From the NCBI GenBank assembly GCA_017511465.1, contig JAFWJU010000017.1, positions 1 to 64,000 on the forward strand: a DNA stretch of 64,000 bases. Direction: 5' to 3'. The notes beneath the pieces are model-generated. The model ran no database searches. It was not told where the DNA came from and was given only the letters and a program-made list of their open reading frames with translations. The first letter of the stretch is position 1; each line of letters starts with the position of its first letter. This stretch comes from Eggerthellaceae bacterium (GTDB lineage Bacteria; Actinomycetota; Coriobacteriia; Coriobacteriales; Eggerthellaceae). This document shows, one piece after another, positions 45,064 to 52,993 of the stretch. Both the position numbers and the translations under genes were made by a program.

Positions 45064-45696
45064 ATGGCTAAGTCACAAATAAAAATGGGCGCCACCATAT
45101 CCAACTATCATCAGGTGCGCTTCGGGGCGGGCGTTATGCTCTCACCGCAAGCGACCGTGTGCGGCGACGTGACCATGGGCGCCGAGTCCTCGGCGTTCGC
45201 CGGCGTGCAGATTCGCGGTGACTGCGAGCCTGTTCGCATCGGTGCCAAGACGAACATCCAGGAAAACGCGTGCCTTCATGTCAGCGTGGGCAGCAAGCTG
45301 ACCGTGGGCGATTGCGTAACGGTTGGCCACGGCGCAATCCTTCATGGCTGCACCATCAATGACAACGTGCTCGTGGGCATGGGGTCCATCGTGATGGACG
45401 ACGCCGTCATCGGCAGCGACTGCGTTATCGCGGCGGGTTCGGTTGTCACGCAGGGCAAGGTCTTCGAGCCACGTTCGCTCATCATGGGCTCTCCCGCACG
45501 TTTTGTGCGCGAGCTGACTGACCAGGAAGTCGAAGACATGGTCACCGTAGCGGCCGACGCGTATGTCGACGTTGCGCGTGCCATGCTGAACGACGGGTTG
45601 ATGGCAACCCCGCCTGTAGGTGCCAACGTATGGCCCCTTCCGCGTGTTGCCGACGATTTCGCGGCAGGCGGCATGATGATCGGCGGCATGTTCTAA
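45064..45696 (+). CDS. Gamma-carbonic-anhydrase-like left-handed beta-helix protein
   Basis: A 210-residue hexapeptide-repeat protein of the YrdA/PaaY/CaiE group. Repeats run from about 25 to 150 (VRFGAGVMLSPQATVCGDVTMG, CEPVRIGAKTNIQENACLHV). The three likely zinc ligands are the His of LHV and the two of VGHGAILHG. It starts immediately after moaC, probably cotranslated, so a Moco-related use is possible. In most genomes this family is unlinked to Moco, so I do not assign one. Carbonic anhydrase activity is not proven for this branch. Confidence 0.82.
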   Translation: MAKSQIKMGATISNYHQVRFGAGVMLSPQATVCGDVTMGAESSAFAGVQIRGDCEPVRIGAKTNIQENACLHVSVGSKLTVGDCVTVGHGAILHGCTINDNVLVGMGSIVMDDAVIGSDCVIAAGSVVTQGKVFEPRSLIMGSPARFVRELTDQEVEDMVTVAADAYVDVARAMLNDGLMATPPVGANVWPLPRVADDFAAGGMMIGGMF

Positions 45697-45731
45697 GCGT
45701 CCGATTCGCACGACTTTTTTGAATCTCCCTC

Positions 45732-45776
45732 TTGCAAAGGGTAACATTTGTCTCTATAATAATAGACAAATGTTAC
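45732..45776 (+). promoter_or_regulatory. Strong promoter buried in a perfect 13-bp operator
   Basis: TTGCAA (45732-45737) and TATAAT (45755-45760) are separated by 17 bases. The -10 box sits in the 10-base spacer between GTAACATTTGTCT (45741-45753) and AGACAAATGTTAC (45764-45776), which are exact inverse complements. A second small dyad GTAACAGTTAC follows a few bases later. Such a site overlapping the -10 is a typical repressor operator. The TetR gene at 47275-47856 is the obvious candidate binder. Confidence 0.85.
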
Positions 45777-45856
45777 TAATGTAACAGTTACGGAAGTAAC
45801 GAAGGGCACTTGGAAGGAGCTTTCAAGTGCGCGGGAAACGACCGAATGGGGGAGTC

Positions 45857-47293
45857 ATGAACGCTGCGAACAACAATGTGTATCCCGTGCCGCCGGCTGG
45901 CTGGGTTCCCAGCCAACCCAATGGGGTGCCGATGCCGAACGCGCCGGCGCCTATGCCCCAGATTCAGCCGACGCAAAGCACCTCCGCCGAAGACGACGGG
46001 TTCGAGTTCTGGGTCGGTCGCAAGGCTCTCGGCGTCATCGCGGCATTCCTCGTGTTGCTCGGCATCGCGCTTTTCGGCGTCACCGTCATTCCGTATCTAA
46101 CCGACGAGCTGAAGGTCGGCCTCATGTTCGCGCTCTCGGCGGGCTTGATGAGCGCTGGCGGCGCGTTGTCCATCACAAGGGGAGGAAACCTCGGCTCGGC
46201 TGTCATGGGATGCGGTGCAGCGTCATTGTTGGTCACCGTCCTCATCGCGCATGTTCACTATGCTTTCATCGGCGAAGCGCTTGCCTTCGGCTTGCTCATC
46301 GCCTGGATGATTGCCTGCCTGGCGCTCATACGTAAAACGCAGTCGCTTTCGCTCGCCATCGTGTTGCAGGTGGGCTTGGCTGTTTCGGTCTGCGTAGGCT
46401 ACGTCAACGACTTTGCGCCAGACAAGCTCGGCATACTCTTGGCGTATCAAGCCGCGGCAAGTGCCATCGTGGTCTTTGGGAACAAGTTGTTCTACCGCAG
46501 GGCTTTTCGGTCGAGTGCGGTGCTCGCCTTTGCCATGAACCTGGCGGCAAGCCTGTTCATCTTCGCATACTGCGGCAGGCACGATCCGCTTATGTCCCTG
46601 GGAGAGTTTGGCATACCCGCCGCCTGGCTCGCCGGGGCATGTGCAGTTCAGCTCGTTTGCGCAGGCGTGCTCGCGGGACTTCTTGCGAAATCATCTGTCG
46701 ACGCCGCATCCGATATGCCTAAGACGGGTCATGGGCGCGAGACGGCTCTGCTCGTCGTGGCTGCGCTCGCGTGGTGCGCGGCAGCAAGGCTCAACGTCGT
46801 GGGCGCTCTCGATTACTGCGCGCAGGCGGCACCTGGCTGGCTCGGCGGGCTGGAATCCGCTCAGGGTGCCCACGTGGTTTACGCAGCCATCGCTGCCATG
46901 TTGCAAGTCGCGTTTGCCGCGGGCCTTGCCTGGTATGCGCTCAAACGCTCGGTGAAGGCATCGGATGTCCCGGTTATTGTCGCAGTGGTCATAGCGCTCA
47001 CGGCCGGCATGATGACAATGCTCGAGGTTGCCATTGAAGGTGGCACGGTCTGGAGCGTCTGCCTCATGGCCTGCACGCTTGCATGCGTCGCCGCGGGGTT
47101 CCGCTTCCACGTTGGGGGACTGCGCCTGTACGGCCTCGTCATGGCGCTTATCTGCGTTGCGAAGCTGGTCCTGTTCGACATTGAGTTGTCCGACCCTGCC
47201 AGCAGGGCGATTGCCCTTATGATCGGCGGGCTCATCTGCTTCGCCATCAGCGCCTTGTACAACCGCGCGTGCCGCTACCTCGCTGACGAGTAG
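45857..47293 (+). CDS. Multi-pass membrane protein, DUF2339-like
   Basis: An integral membrane protein of 478 residues from ATG 45857 (GGGGGAG upstream). After a Pro/Asn-rich cytoplasmic N-terminus (PMPNAPAPMPQIQPTQS) come about 14 hydrophobic helices, beginning KALGVIAAFLVLLGIALFGV and ending IALMIGGLICFAISALYN. The pattern resembles DUF2339. Function is unknown. It is expressed from the operator-controlled promoter at 45732, and its 3' end overlaps the convergent TetR gene by 19 bases. An export or stress role under TetR control is a guess from context. Confidence 0.75.
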   Translation: MNAANNNVYPVPPAGWVPSQPNGVPMPNAPAPMPQIQPTQSTSAEDDGFEFWVGRKALGVIAAFLVLLGIALFGVTVIPYLTDELKVGLMFALSAGLMSAGGALSITRGGNLGSAVMGCGAASLLVTVLIAHVHYAFIGEALAFGLLIAWMIACLALIRKTQSLSLAIVLQVGLAVSVCVGYVNDFAPDKLGILLAYQAAASAIVVFGNKLFYRRAFRSSAVLAFAMNLAASLFIFAYCGRHDPLMSLGEFGIPAAWLAGACAVQLVCAGVLAGLLAKSSVDAASDMPKTGHGRETALLVVAALAWCAAARLNVVGALDYCAQAAPGWLGGLESAQGAHVVYAAIAAMLQVAFAAGLAWYALKRSVKASDVPVIVAVVIALTAGMMTMLEVAIEGGTVWSVCLMACTLACVAAGFRFHVGGLRLYGLVMALICVAKLVLFDIELSDPASRAIALMIGGLICFAISALYNRACRYLADE

Positions 47294-47856
47294 GCACGTG
47301 CCCGATGCGGGTCGGCGATGTGCATCAGCATCTTCGCTTGGGCTATGACATCGTCGACTGGCTGCTCGGGCCGCACCAGCAGCCACCGTTGCACAATGCC
47401 GAACAACCCCGACACCGCAAAGTAGAACAGGGCTTCAACGTCTGCAGGCGGCATGTCGGGGTTGGCCTGTTCCCACGATTCGCGGTACTGCGCGAACAGG
47501 TCGTCGAGCACGCGGTCGATGAAGTTGCCCGGTCCGCGATTCTCGAACGCGGCTTTCACCAACACCTTGTTATCGTCGACGAAGCGAATGAGCGTCGGCA
47601 TGACATGGTCCACGTCTGCCGGCTGTTCGGCAGTGCGCTCGCGGTAGTCTTCGAACAGGTCGTCTTGCATGGCCGCCAGCAACGCGAACGGATCGGAATA
47701 ATACTTGTAGAACGTCTTGCGCGACACGCCCGCCAACTCGCAGACCTCGATGACCGTGATGTCGCTCACAGGTTTTTCAGCGAGGAACTGCATAAACGCG
47801 CTGTACAGGCATTCTTTTGTGTAGCGCAACCGCGAGTCGCGGGGATGTCGTTCCAT
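47275..47856 (-). CDS. TetR/AcrR-family transcriptional regulator
   Basis: A 193-residue repressor-type protein. The N-terminal TetR DNA-binding domain (about 8-58) reads YTKECLYSAFMQFLAEKPVSDITVIEVCELAGVSRKTFYKYYSDP in two overlapping helices; the C-terminal domain (about 75-185) is a TetR_C-type ligand region. It is convergent with the membrane-protein gene, whose 3' end it overlaps by 19 bases. It probably binds the perfect dyad at 45741-45776. The start is ATG 47856 with AAAGGACC upstream. Confidence 0.88.
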   Translation of the reverse strand: MERHPRDSRLRYTKECLYSAFMQFLAEKPVSDITVIEVCELAGVSRKTFYKYYSDPFALLAAMQDDLFEDYRERTAEQPADVDHVMPTLIRFVDDNKVLVKAAFENRGPGNFIDRVLDDLFAQYRESWEQANPDMPPADVEALFYFAVSGLFGIVQRWLLVRPEQPVDDVIAQAKMLMHIADPHRARAYSSAR

Positions 47857-48064
47857 GGCAGGTCCTTTCGCAGGGATTCCTCAAATGCTTTTCGTAGAAT
47901 AATGATACCAAGTAAACATCATAGGATTCATGTCATTTAAGGAAAAAGCTTGCAGATGGCGCATGTCGTGCTATCATGGCAAGGCTAAATCAAGCGGGGG
48001 CAAAAGCCCTCCACCTGGTTCGGCGCCTTTACGGCAGCTGATGGGTTCGCGAATACGAGATGTG

Positions 48065-48117
48065 TCGGGCGTTTTCCGCCCGATGTTCGCAGCCCGCCGC
48101 CGTGCGGGTTTTTTATT
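48065..48117 (+). promoter_or_regulatory. infC-rpmI-rplT leader with terminator-like hairpin
   Basis: TCGGGCG / CGCCCGA (about 48065-48083) precedes CCCGC / GCGGG followed by six T (48093-48114). It lies 37 bases before infC. In many bacteria this operon is controlled by L20 or attenuation through its leader; the layout here fits an attenuator. Confidence 0.6.
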
Positions 48118-48153
48118 GGTAGCGTGCAAGCGCCCGAAGAACGTAGAAAGTAG

Positions 48154-48732
48154 GTGAGCGCGATAGCAGCTCAGGAGCCCAGGCTCAACGAACAGATTAC
48201 CGTGCGCGAATGCCGGCTGATCGGTTACGACGGAAACCAGATGGGTATTTATCCCACCGTACAGGCCCGCCGCATTGCCGAGGATGAGGGCTACGATCTG
48301 GTCGAGATCGCCCCGAATGCCGATCCACCTGTTTGCCGCATCATGGATTACGGCAAGTACAAGTACGACCAGGCGATCAAGGCCAAGCAAGCGCGCAAGA
48401 ACCAAAGCAAGATCGAGACCAAGGAAATGAAGTTCCGCCCGAAGATCGACGTGGGCGACTACAACACGAAGAAGAAGCACGTGCTGCGCTTCCTCGACGC
48501 AGGTAACAAGGTCAAGATCACCATCATGTTCAGGGGACGCGAGATGTCGCACCCCGACCAGGGTTTGTCTATCCTCGAGAAACTCGCCGACGACCTGAAG
48601 GACGTTGCGGTTATCGAGAGCGCGCCGAAGATGGAGGGCCGCAACATGCACATGCTGATTGCGCCGCTGCCCGCTTCGGCCAAGAAGAAGAACAAGGCAG
48701 AGTCGAAAGACGACGAAGGAAAGGACGAATAA
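48154..48732 (+). CDS. infC: Translation initiation factor IF-3
   Basis: Prevents premature subunit joining and monitors the start codon. The 192-residue product has the IF3 N domain (LNEQITVRECRLIGYDGNQMG, DLVEIAPNADPPVCRIMDYGKYKY), a Lys-rich linker, and the C domain (KEMKFRPKIDVGDYNTKKKH, FRGREMSHPDQG). The start is GTG 48154, overlapping GTAGGTG-like purines; IF3 genes often use rare start codons, so ATA 48163 or others cannot be ruled out. It heads infC-rpmI-rplT, directly abutting rpmI. Confidence 0.95.
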   Translation: MSAIAAQEPRLNEQITVRECRLIGYDGNQMGIYPTVQARRIAEDEGYDLVEIAPNADPPVCRIMDYGKYKYDQAIKAKQARKNQSKIETKEMKFRPKIDVGDYNTKKKHVLRFLDAGNKVKITIMFRGREMSHPDQGLSILEKLADDLKDVAVIESAPKMEGRNMHMLIAPLPASAKKKNKAESKDDEGKDE

Positions 48733-48930
48733 ATGCCCAAGATGAAGACGCATCGCGGTTCCGCCAAGCGTTTCCGCGTCACCGGATCCGGCAAGATCAT
48801 GCGCGCAAAGGCTTACAAGAGCCACATTCTCACCAAGAAGAGCCCCAAGCGTAAGCGCAACTTCCGCAAGGAAACCGAGTTGGCCAAGGCCGACAACAAG
48901 GTCGTCGCTCGCAACCTCGGCCTTCGCTAG
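48733..48930 (+). CDS. rpmI: 50S ribosomal protein L35
   Basis: A 65-residue basic ribosomal protein. [21 protein letters not shown] and [16 protein letters not shown] are canonical L35. Its ATG follows the infC stop with no gap, and rplT follows after 53 bases with its own ribosome-binding site. Confidence 0.97.
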   Translation: MPKMKTHRGSAKRFRVTGSGKIMRAKAYKSHILTKKSPKRKRNFRKETELAKADNKVVARNLGLR

Positions 48931-48983
48931 TAGTCAACCCACAGAAGTTGCATCACGCAACCTGAGTTCTAAGGAGATAAGAA

Positions 48984-49340
48984 ATGGCTCGTGTTAAGCG
49001 TTCCGTCAACGCGCGCAAGAAGCGCCGCACCGTCCTCGATCGTGCCAAGGGTTACTACGGCGCGAAGTCGCGCACGTATACGAAGGCCAAGGAACAGGTC
49101 CAGCACTCGCTGCAGTACCAGTACCGCGATCGCCGCAACAAGAAGCGCGAAATCCGCAAGCTCTGGATCACCCGCATCAACGCCGGTGCCCGTGCCAACG
49201 GCATGTCCTATTCCGTGTTCATGAACGGCCTGAAGCAGGCCGGCGTCGAACTCGACCGCAAGGTCCTTTCCGACATGGCGATCAACGACCCCGCTGCGTT
49301 CACCCAGCTGGTCGAGATTGCCCGCAAGGCGCTCGCCTAA
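48984..49340 (+). CDS. rplT: 50S ribosomal protein L20
   Basis: A 118-residue ribosomal protein needed for early 50S assembly, also an autoregulator of this operon in E. coli and B. subtilis. [30 protein letters not shown] and the [21 protein letters not shown] block are diagnostic. AAGGAG precedes the ATG. A strong terminator follows. Confidence 0.98.
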   Translation: MARVKRSVNARKKRRTVLDRAKGYYGAKSRTYTKAKEQVQHSLQYQYRDRRNKKREIRKLWITRINAGARANGMSYSVFMNGLKQAGVELDRKVLSDMAINDPAAFTQLVEIARKALA

Positions 49341-49366
49341 TCGGCTTGCCACAGATCGTATAAACA

Positions 49367-49395
49367 AGAAAGCCCCTTCGGGGGCTTTCTTTTTG
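49367..49395 (+). terminator. Terminator after rplT
   Basis: AAGAAAGCCCC / GGGGCTTTCTT with a TTCG loop and a following T-run. Confidence 0.93.
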
Positions 49396-49398
49396 TTA

Positions 49399-49481
49399 AG
49401 GGGAACGCCTTGCGGGATTCGACCAAAGCCCAGGGCCCCGTTTGATCTGCAAAATCAAAGGGATGCCGGCGGCGTTCCCCT
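49399..49481. repeat. tRNA-like palindromic element
   Basis: AGGGGAACGCC (49399-49409) and GGCGTTCCCCT (49471-49481) are exact 11-bp inverse ends. Inside, TTTGAT-CTGCAAA-ATCAAA (49441-49459) has the look of a tRNA anticodon arm (the loop on the plus strand equals a tRNA-Cys GCA loop), and GCGGGATTCGACC resembles an inverted T-arm. Neither strand folds into a full cloverleaf, so I do not call a tRNA. The remainder up to 49678 is AT-rich with nothing recognisable. Confidence 0.5.
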
Positions 49482-49678
49482 GCGCCAGAATTGTACCAAT
49501 TAAGTAATAATTAATTAAAATAATCAGTGAATATATTATAACAAATTGGAATATAAGCGGAAAAACGCGGGGAATGTAATGCCGCGTTTACGTTTTCGCG
49601 ATTTTGGGAACGACGAACCTTCGCCATCTACACAATAGCGCAAGCTAACAGCTGCTTTATGCGAGTTGTTTTAGCTGG

Positions 49679-50995
49679 CTATGCAGGCGAAAGGAAGCTC
49701 ACCGTCTCGACATGGTACGTCTGGGGGAACATGTCAACCGGCGTCGCGCTGTCCAAGACGTAGCCATTCGCCTCGAAACGGGCGATGTCCCGTGCCCATG
49801 TGATGGGGTCGCAGCTGACATACGCGACACGTGCCGGCATGGCTGCCGCTATGTCGCCAACGACGCTTTCGGCTAAGCCAGCGCGCGGAGGGTCCACCAC
49901 AAGCGCATCCAATTCTCCCAAGCCAGCCAACTCGCGTGCCGCATCGCCGCCGACGACGTCGATGTCCACGCCGTTGTTCTCGGCGTTGAACCGCAGGTCG
50001 CGTACCGACGAGCCAGCTGATTCCACGGCGACGACATCCGCGCCGGCCAAAGCCAACGGAATCGAGAACGTGCCGCCCCCGGCATACAAGTCGGCGACGT
50101 ACATATCTCCCAGATCACCGAGGCCCTGCATGACGACGTCGACAAGCTTGCCCGCCTGCGCGGTGTTCACCTGGAAGAACGAGGGAGCTTGCGTTGAGAA
50201 TTCGGCTTCGCCGATGCGCTCGCGCCAATAGCCGCGCCCATCGAGGATTTCGACTCCCTTGATCTTGCGTGCTTTGCCCGGATCGGCCAACACGCGCACA
50301 ATGCTCGTGGTTTTGCAAGCGGTCGAGAGCGTCTTGGCGAACAGGTTACGCGGGAATGCGCCGGGCTTTGTCCACAACGCCACCTCGAGTTCGCCTGTCG
50401 CCAGGCTGTGGCGCACGCCGACGCGGAATATTCCCAGGTCTTGGTTTCCCTGGGCATAGCGGATAGCGCCGCCTAAGGCCTTGGGAGCACGTTCGATTTG
50501 CTTGTGGGCCAAATGTGACGATTCCGCGGGAACAAGCTCGTTCGTTCCCTCACGGAAGAATCCGAGCACGAACTTACCGCCGGCATCATGGCCGCATCCA
50601 AGCTCCAGCTTGTTGCGATAGTTCCATTCTCGCTTGCTGCCGACGCATTCCGCCACGACGGCCTGTGCGCGGTCTTGAACGAAATGCGCAGTGTGCACGA
50701 GCGCGCCCACCACGTTGTCCCGTTTCGCGGCGCATTGCGCGCTGTACGACAGGTGCTGCCAGGGGGCTGTGCCACATACCTGGTCGATGGGCGATTCGGG
50801 GCACACGCGCAAGCTCGAGGCCTCGCTTAGCTCCACGATAGTCGCGCGTGCGAAGGAGCCCTTGTCTTCGGTGATTTCGACGATAGCCACGTCGCCCGGC
50901 GCCCCGCCTTCGACGAACACGGTCTTGCCATCGGCAAGGTGTCCGATGGCATCGGCTCCATAGGCCATGCGCTCGATTTCGACGGTGTGCTTCAT
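49679..50995 (-). CDS. 23S rRNA (uracil-C5)-methyltransferase, RumA/TrmA family
   Basis: SAM-dependent RNA methyltransferase of 438 residues. An N-terminal TRAM domain (VEIERMAYGADAIGHLADGKTVFVEGGAPGD) is followed by three cysteines (CPESPIDQVC...C) in the place of the RumA Fe-S cluster. The C-terminal catalytic domain has DLYAGGGTFSIPLALAG, DALVVDPPRAGL and the catalytic Cys in YVSCDPITWARD. Which uridine it modifies cannot be told. A downstream tRNA cluster is read from the opposite side. The ATG lacks a strong ribosome-binding site. Confidence 0.9.
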   Translation of the reverse strand: MKHTVEIERMAYGADAIGHLADGKTVFVEGGAPGDVAIVEITEDKGSFARATIVELSEASSLRVCPESPIDQVCGTAPWQHLSYSAQCAAKRDNVVGALVHTAHFVQDRAQAVVAECVGSKREWNYRNKLELGCGHDAGGKFVLGFFREGTNELVPAESSHLAHKQIERAPKALGGAIRYAQGNQDLGIFRVGVRHSLATGELEVALWTKPGAFPRNLFAKTLSTACKTTSIVRVLADPGKARKIKGVEILDGRGYWRERIGEAEFSTQAPSFFQVNTAQAGKLVDVVMQGLGDLGDMYVADLYAGGGTFSIPLALAGADVVAVESAGSSVRDLRFNAENNGVDIDVVGGDAARELAGLGELDALVVDPPRAGLAESVVGDIAAAMPARVAYVSCDPITWARDIARFEANGYVLDSATPVDMFPQTYHVETVSFLSPA

Positions 50996-51022
50996 GAGTG
51001 CCCCAGTACTCGAGGTTGAAAA

Positions 51023-51201
51023 TGGCGTCCCCTGCGGGATCCATAGTTCTGGTGTCCCCTGCGGGATTCTGTTTTGCTTCGCAAAACAACGGCTTCGCGC
51101 TAAAGCGCTCCGCCCGTCAGCCTACGAAATGCCCACTGGGCATTTCGCTTGACGGCCTCCGACCTCATCGGTTCGAATCCCGTGTGAGATTACCATAGTT
51201 C
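51023..51201 (-). repeat. tRNA-Arg-associated hairpin-chain element bounded by tRNA 3'-end duplications
   Basis: The tRNA-Arg 3' end plus flank recurs at 51041-51069 (28 of 29 bases match 51193-51221), and a shorter third copy lies at 51023-51040. Between are hairpins GTTTTGCTTCGCAAAAC (51071-51087), GCGCTAAAGCGC (51097-51108) and CGAAATGCCC / GGGCATTTCG (51125-51147), then a T-arm-like segment (51160-51187). The order and motifs match the element beside tRNA-Gly at 26101-26388. Confidence 0.85.
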
Positions 51202-51278
51202 TGGCGTCCCCTGCGGGATTCGAACCCACGGCCTTCTGCTCCGGAGGCAGACGCTCTATCCAGCTGAGCTAAGGGGAC
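51202..51278 (-). tRNA. tRNA-Arg (CCG)
   Basis: A 77-base minus-strand cloverleaf: acceptor GTCCCCT / AGGGGAC, anticodon stem TCTGC / GCAGA with loop CTCCGGA (anticodon CCG, codon CGG), T-arm GTGGGTTCGAATCCCGC, G73 and encoded CCA. Confidence 0.96.
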
Positions 51279-51383
51279 GCAACCGCCCAATTATAAGGCA
51301 ATTACATTGTTCGTGTGGGCACGTATTCTCCATTTGCAAATGCGCAGATGCTCTGCGATAATATGCAGGCTGTTTTGCAGTGG

Positions 51384-51458
51384 GTCCCCATAGTCTAGAG
51401 GTCAGGACGCGGCCCTTTCAAGGCTGAGACACGGGTTCGATTCCCGTTGGGGGCACCA
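51384..51458 (+). tRNA. tRNA-Glu (TTC)
   Basis: A 75-base cloverleaf: acceptor GTCCCCA / TGGGGGC, anticodon arm CGGCC-CTTTCAA-GGCTG (anticodon TTC), T-arm ACGGGTTCGATTCCCGT, and encoded CCA at 51456-51458. Confidence 0.96.
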
Positions 51459-51468
51459 GAAATCTTCA

Positions 51469-51493
51469 AGGCCGCCCGCGTGGCGGTCTTTTT
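51469..51493 (+). terminator. Terminator after tRNA-Glu
   Basis: AGGCCGCC / GGCGGTCTT (with G-T pairs) is followed by TTTTT. It lies just before the ribosome-binding site of the helicase gene. Confidence 0.7.
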
Positions 51494-51505
51494 ATTGGAG
51501 GACTC

Positions 51506-52957
51506 ATGACATCGTTTAAAGACCTCGGTCTTTCCGAAAAAGCGTTGGCTGCCGTCAAGCGCTTGGGTTACGACACGCCTACGCCGGTGCAAGAACAGGC
51601 AATCCCGCTCGTGCTGCGCGGTCGCGACATCATCGCGGCGGCGCAGACGGGCACGGGCAAGACGGCCGCGTTCTGCTTGCCCGCGATGGACAAGCTCGGC
51701 CATGCCAAGAAAGGATCCGGCCCGCTTATGCTGGTCGTCACGCCCACGCGCGAGCTGGCACAGCAAATAGGCGAAGTGGCCGACCATATGGCGGTTTCCA
51801 CGCACCACCGCATCACGACCGTCGTGGGCGGCCTGTCCTACAAACCGCAAATCGAGCGCCTTTCGCGTGGCACCGATGTGCTCATCGCCACGCCGGGCCG
51901 CCTCATCGACCTCATGGACCAGAAGGCCGTCGAGCTGGGCAACGTGCAAGTGCTCGTGCTCGACGAGGCTGACCGCATGCTGGACATGGGCTTCCTGCCT
52001 TCGGTGAAGCGGATCGTGTCCGCAACGCCCAAGTCGCGCCAGACGCTGCTGTTCTCGGCGACCATCGACCGAACGATCCAGGAAATCACTGGCAAGATGC
52101 TGCGCGATCCGGCAACGGTCGAAATCGCGCGCAAGGGCGATATCGCGGCGACCATCGACCACTACATCATCCGCGTGCAGCAATCGGTCAAGCCGGCGTT
52201 GCTGAAAGGTTTGCTCGAGGAGAAGGGTTTCTTCCGCGTCATCGTGTTCGCACGCACCCGCAGCCGTGCCGATACGGCATGCCGTCGCCTGCGCCGCGCC
52301 GGGTATGCCGTCGAGACGATTCATTCGGACCGAAGCCAGAACCAGCGCAAGCGTGCGCTCGACAAGTTCGCAAAAGGCGACATCAACATCATCACCGCCA
52401 CCGACGTGCTTGCACGGGGCATCGACGTGAGCGACGTCGATTACGTCGTCAACTTCGACGTGCCCGAGCAGCCCGAGGACTACATCCACCGCATCGGCCG
52501 CACGGGCCGTGCGGGCGCCCGCGGTTTCGCCGTCACGTTCGTCACGCCCGAAACCGAGTCGCAGCTGCGCGACATCGAGAAGCTGATCAAGCAGAAGATT
52601 CCCGAGATGAAGCTGCGCGATTTCGATATGGCTGCTGCCGAAGCCGAGGCAGCCGCAAACTCCATCACTGCACAGGCCAAGCGAGACCCGGAGGTCAACC
52701 GCGCCAAGCGCGAGCTTGCGAACAAAGCCCGCAAAAAGGCCGAAATCGCCGCCGAGCGCCAGGCAAGCCGCGAGCAGGAAAAGCGCAACAAGAAGAACCG
52801 CCAAGGCCAGGGGAAGGGGCAGGGCGCCGGCAAGCCGAAGCGCCAAGGCCAACCCCAGGGCCAACGTCGCAAGAAGACCCAGCAATCAGGGGATTTCAGA
52901 CCGGGTCGCGCGCATCGCGCCGAAGTGCAGCGCGCTCGTCGCGGCAAGCGCCGCTAG
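51506..52957 (+). CDS. DEAD-box RNA helicase, RhlE/CsdA-like
   Basis: ATP-dependent RNA helicase of 483 residues. Q motif (FKDLGLSEKALAAVKRLGYDTPTPVQEQAI), motif I AQTGTGKT, Ia PTRELAQQ, II DEAD, III SAT, V RGIDVSDVDYVVNFD and VI HRIGRTGRAG are all in place. The C-terminal ~110 residues are Lys/Arg/Gln-rich and low in complexity (QGQGKGQGAGKPKRQGQPQ), a non-specific RNA-binding tail. The start is ATG 51506 with TTGGAGG upstream. It probably helps ribosome assembly or mRNA turnover. Confidence 0.95.
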   Translation: MTSFKDLGLSEKALAAVKRLGYDTPTPVQEQAIPLVLRGRDIIAAAQTGTGKTAAFCLPAMDKLGHAKKGSGPLMLVVTPTRELAQQIGEVADHMAVSTHHRITTVVGGLSYKPQIERLSRGTDVLIATPGRLIDLMDQKAVELGNVQVLVLDEADRMLDMGFLPSVKRIVSATPKSRQTLLFSATIDRTIQEITGKMLRDPATVEIARKGDIAATIDHYIIRVQQSVKPALLKGLLEEKGFFRVIVFARTRSRADTACRRLRRAGYAVETIHSDRSQNQRKRALDKFAKGDINIITATDVLARGIDVSDVDYVVNFDVPEQPEDYIHRIGRTGRAGARGFAVTFVTPETESQLRDIEKLIKQKIPEMKLRDFDMAAAEAEAAANSITAQAKRDPEVNRAKRELANKARKKAEIAAERQASREQEKRNKKNRQGQGKGQGAGKPKRQGQPQGQRRKKTQQSGDFRPGRAHRAEVQRARRGKRR

Positions 52958-52993
52958 GGACGGGTTTTCAGAAACGAGTTTGAAGTCTGGCCA

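Noticed and set aside
49400-49480. A tRNA-Cys or tRNA-Sec gene
   Set aside because: The anticodon-like loop is convincing, but the D- and T-arms do not pair on either strand and there is no encoded CCA.
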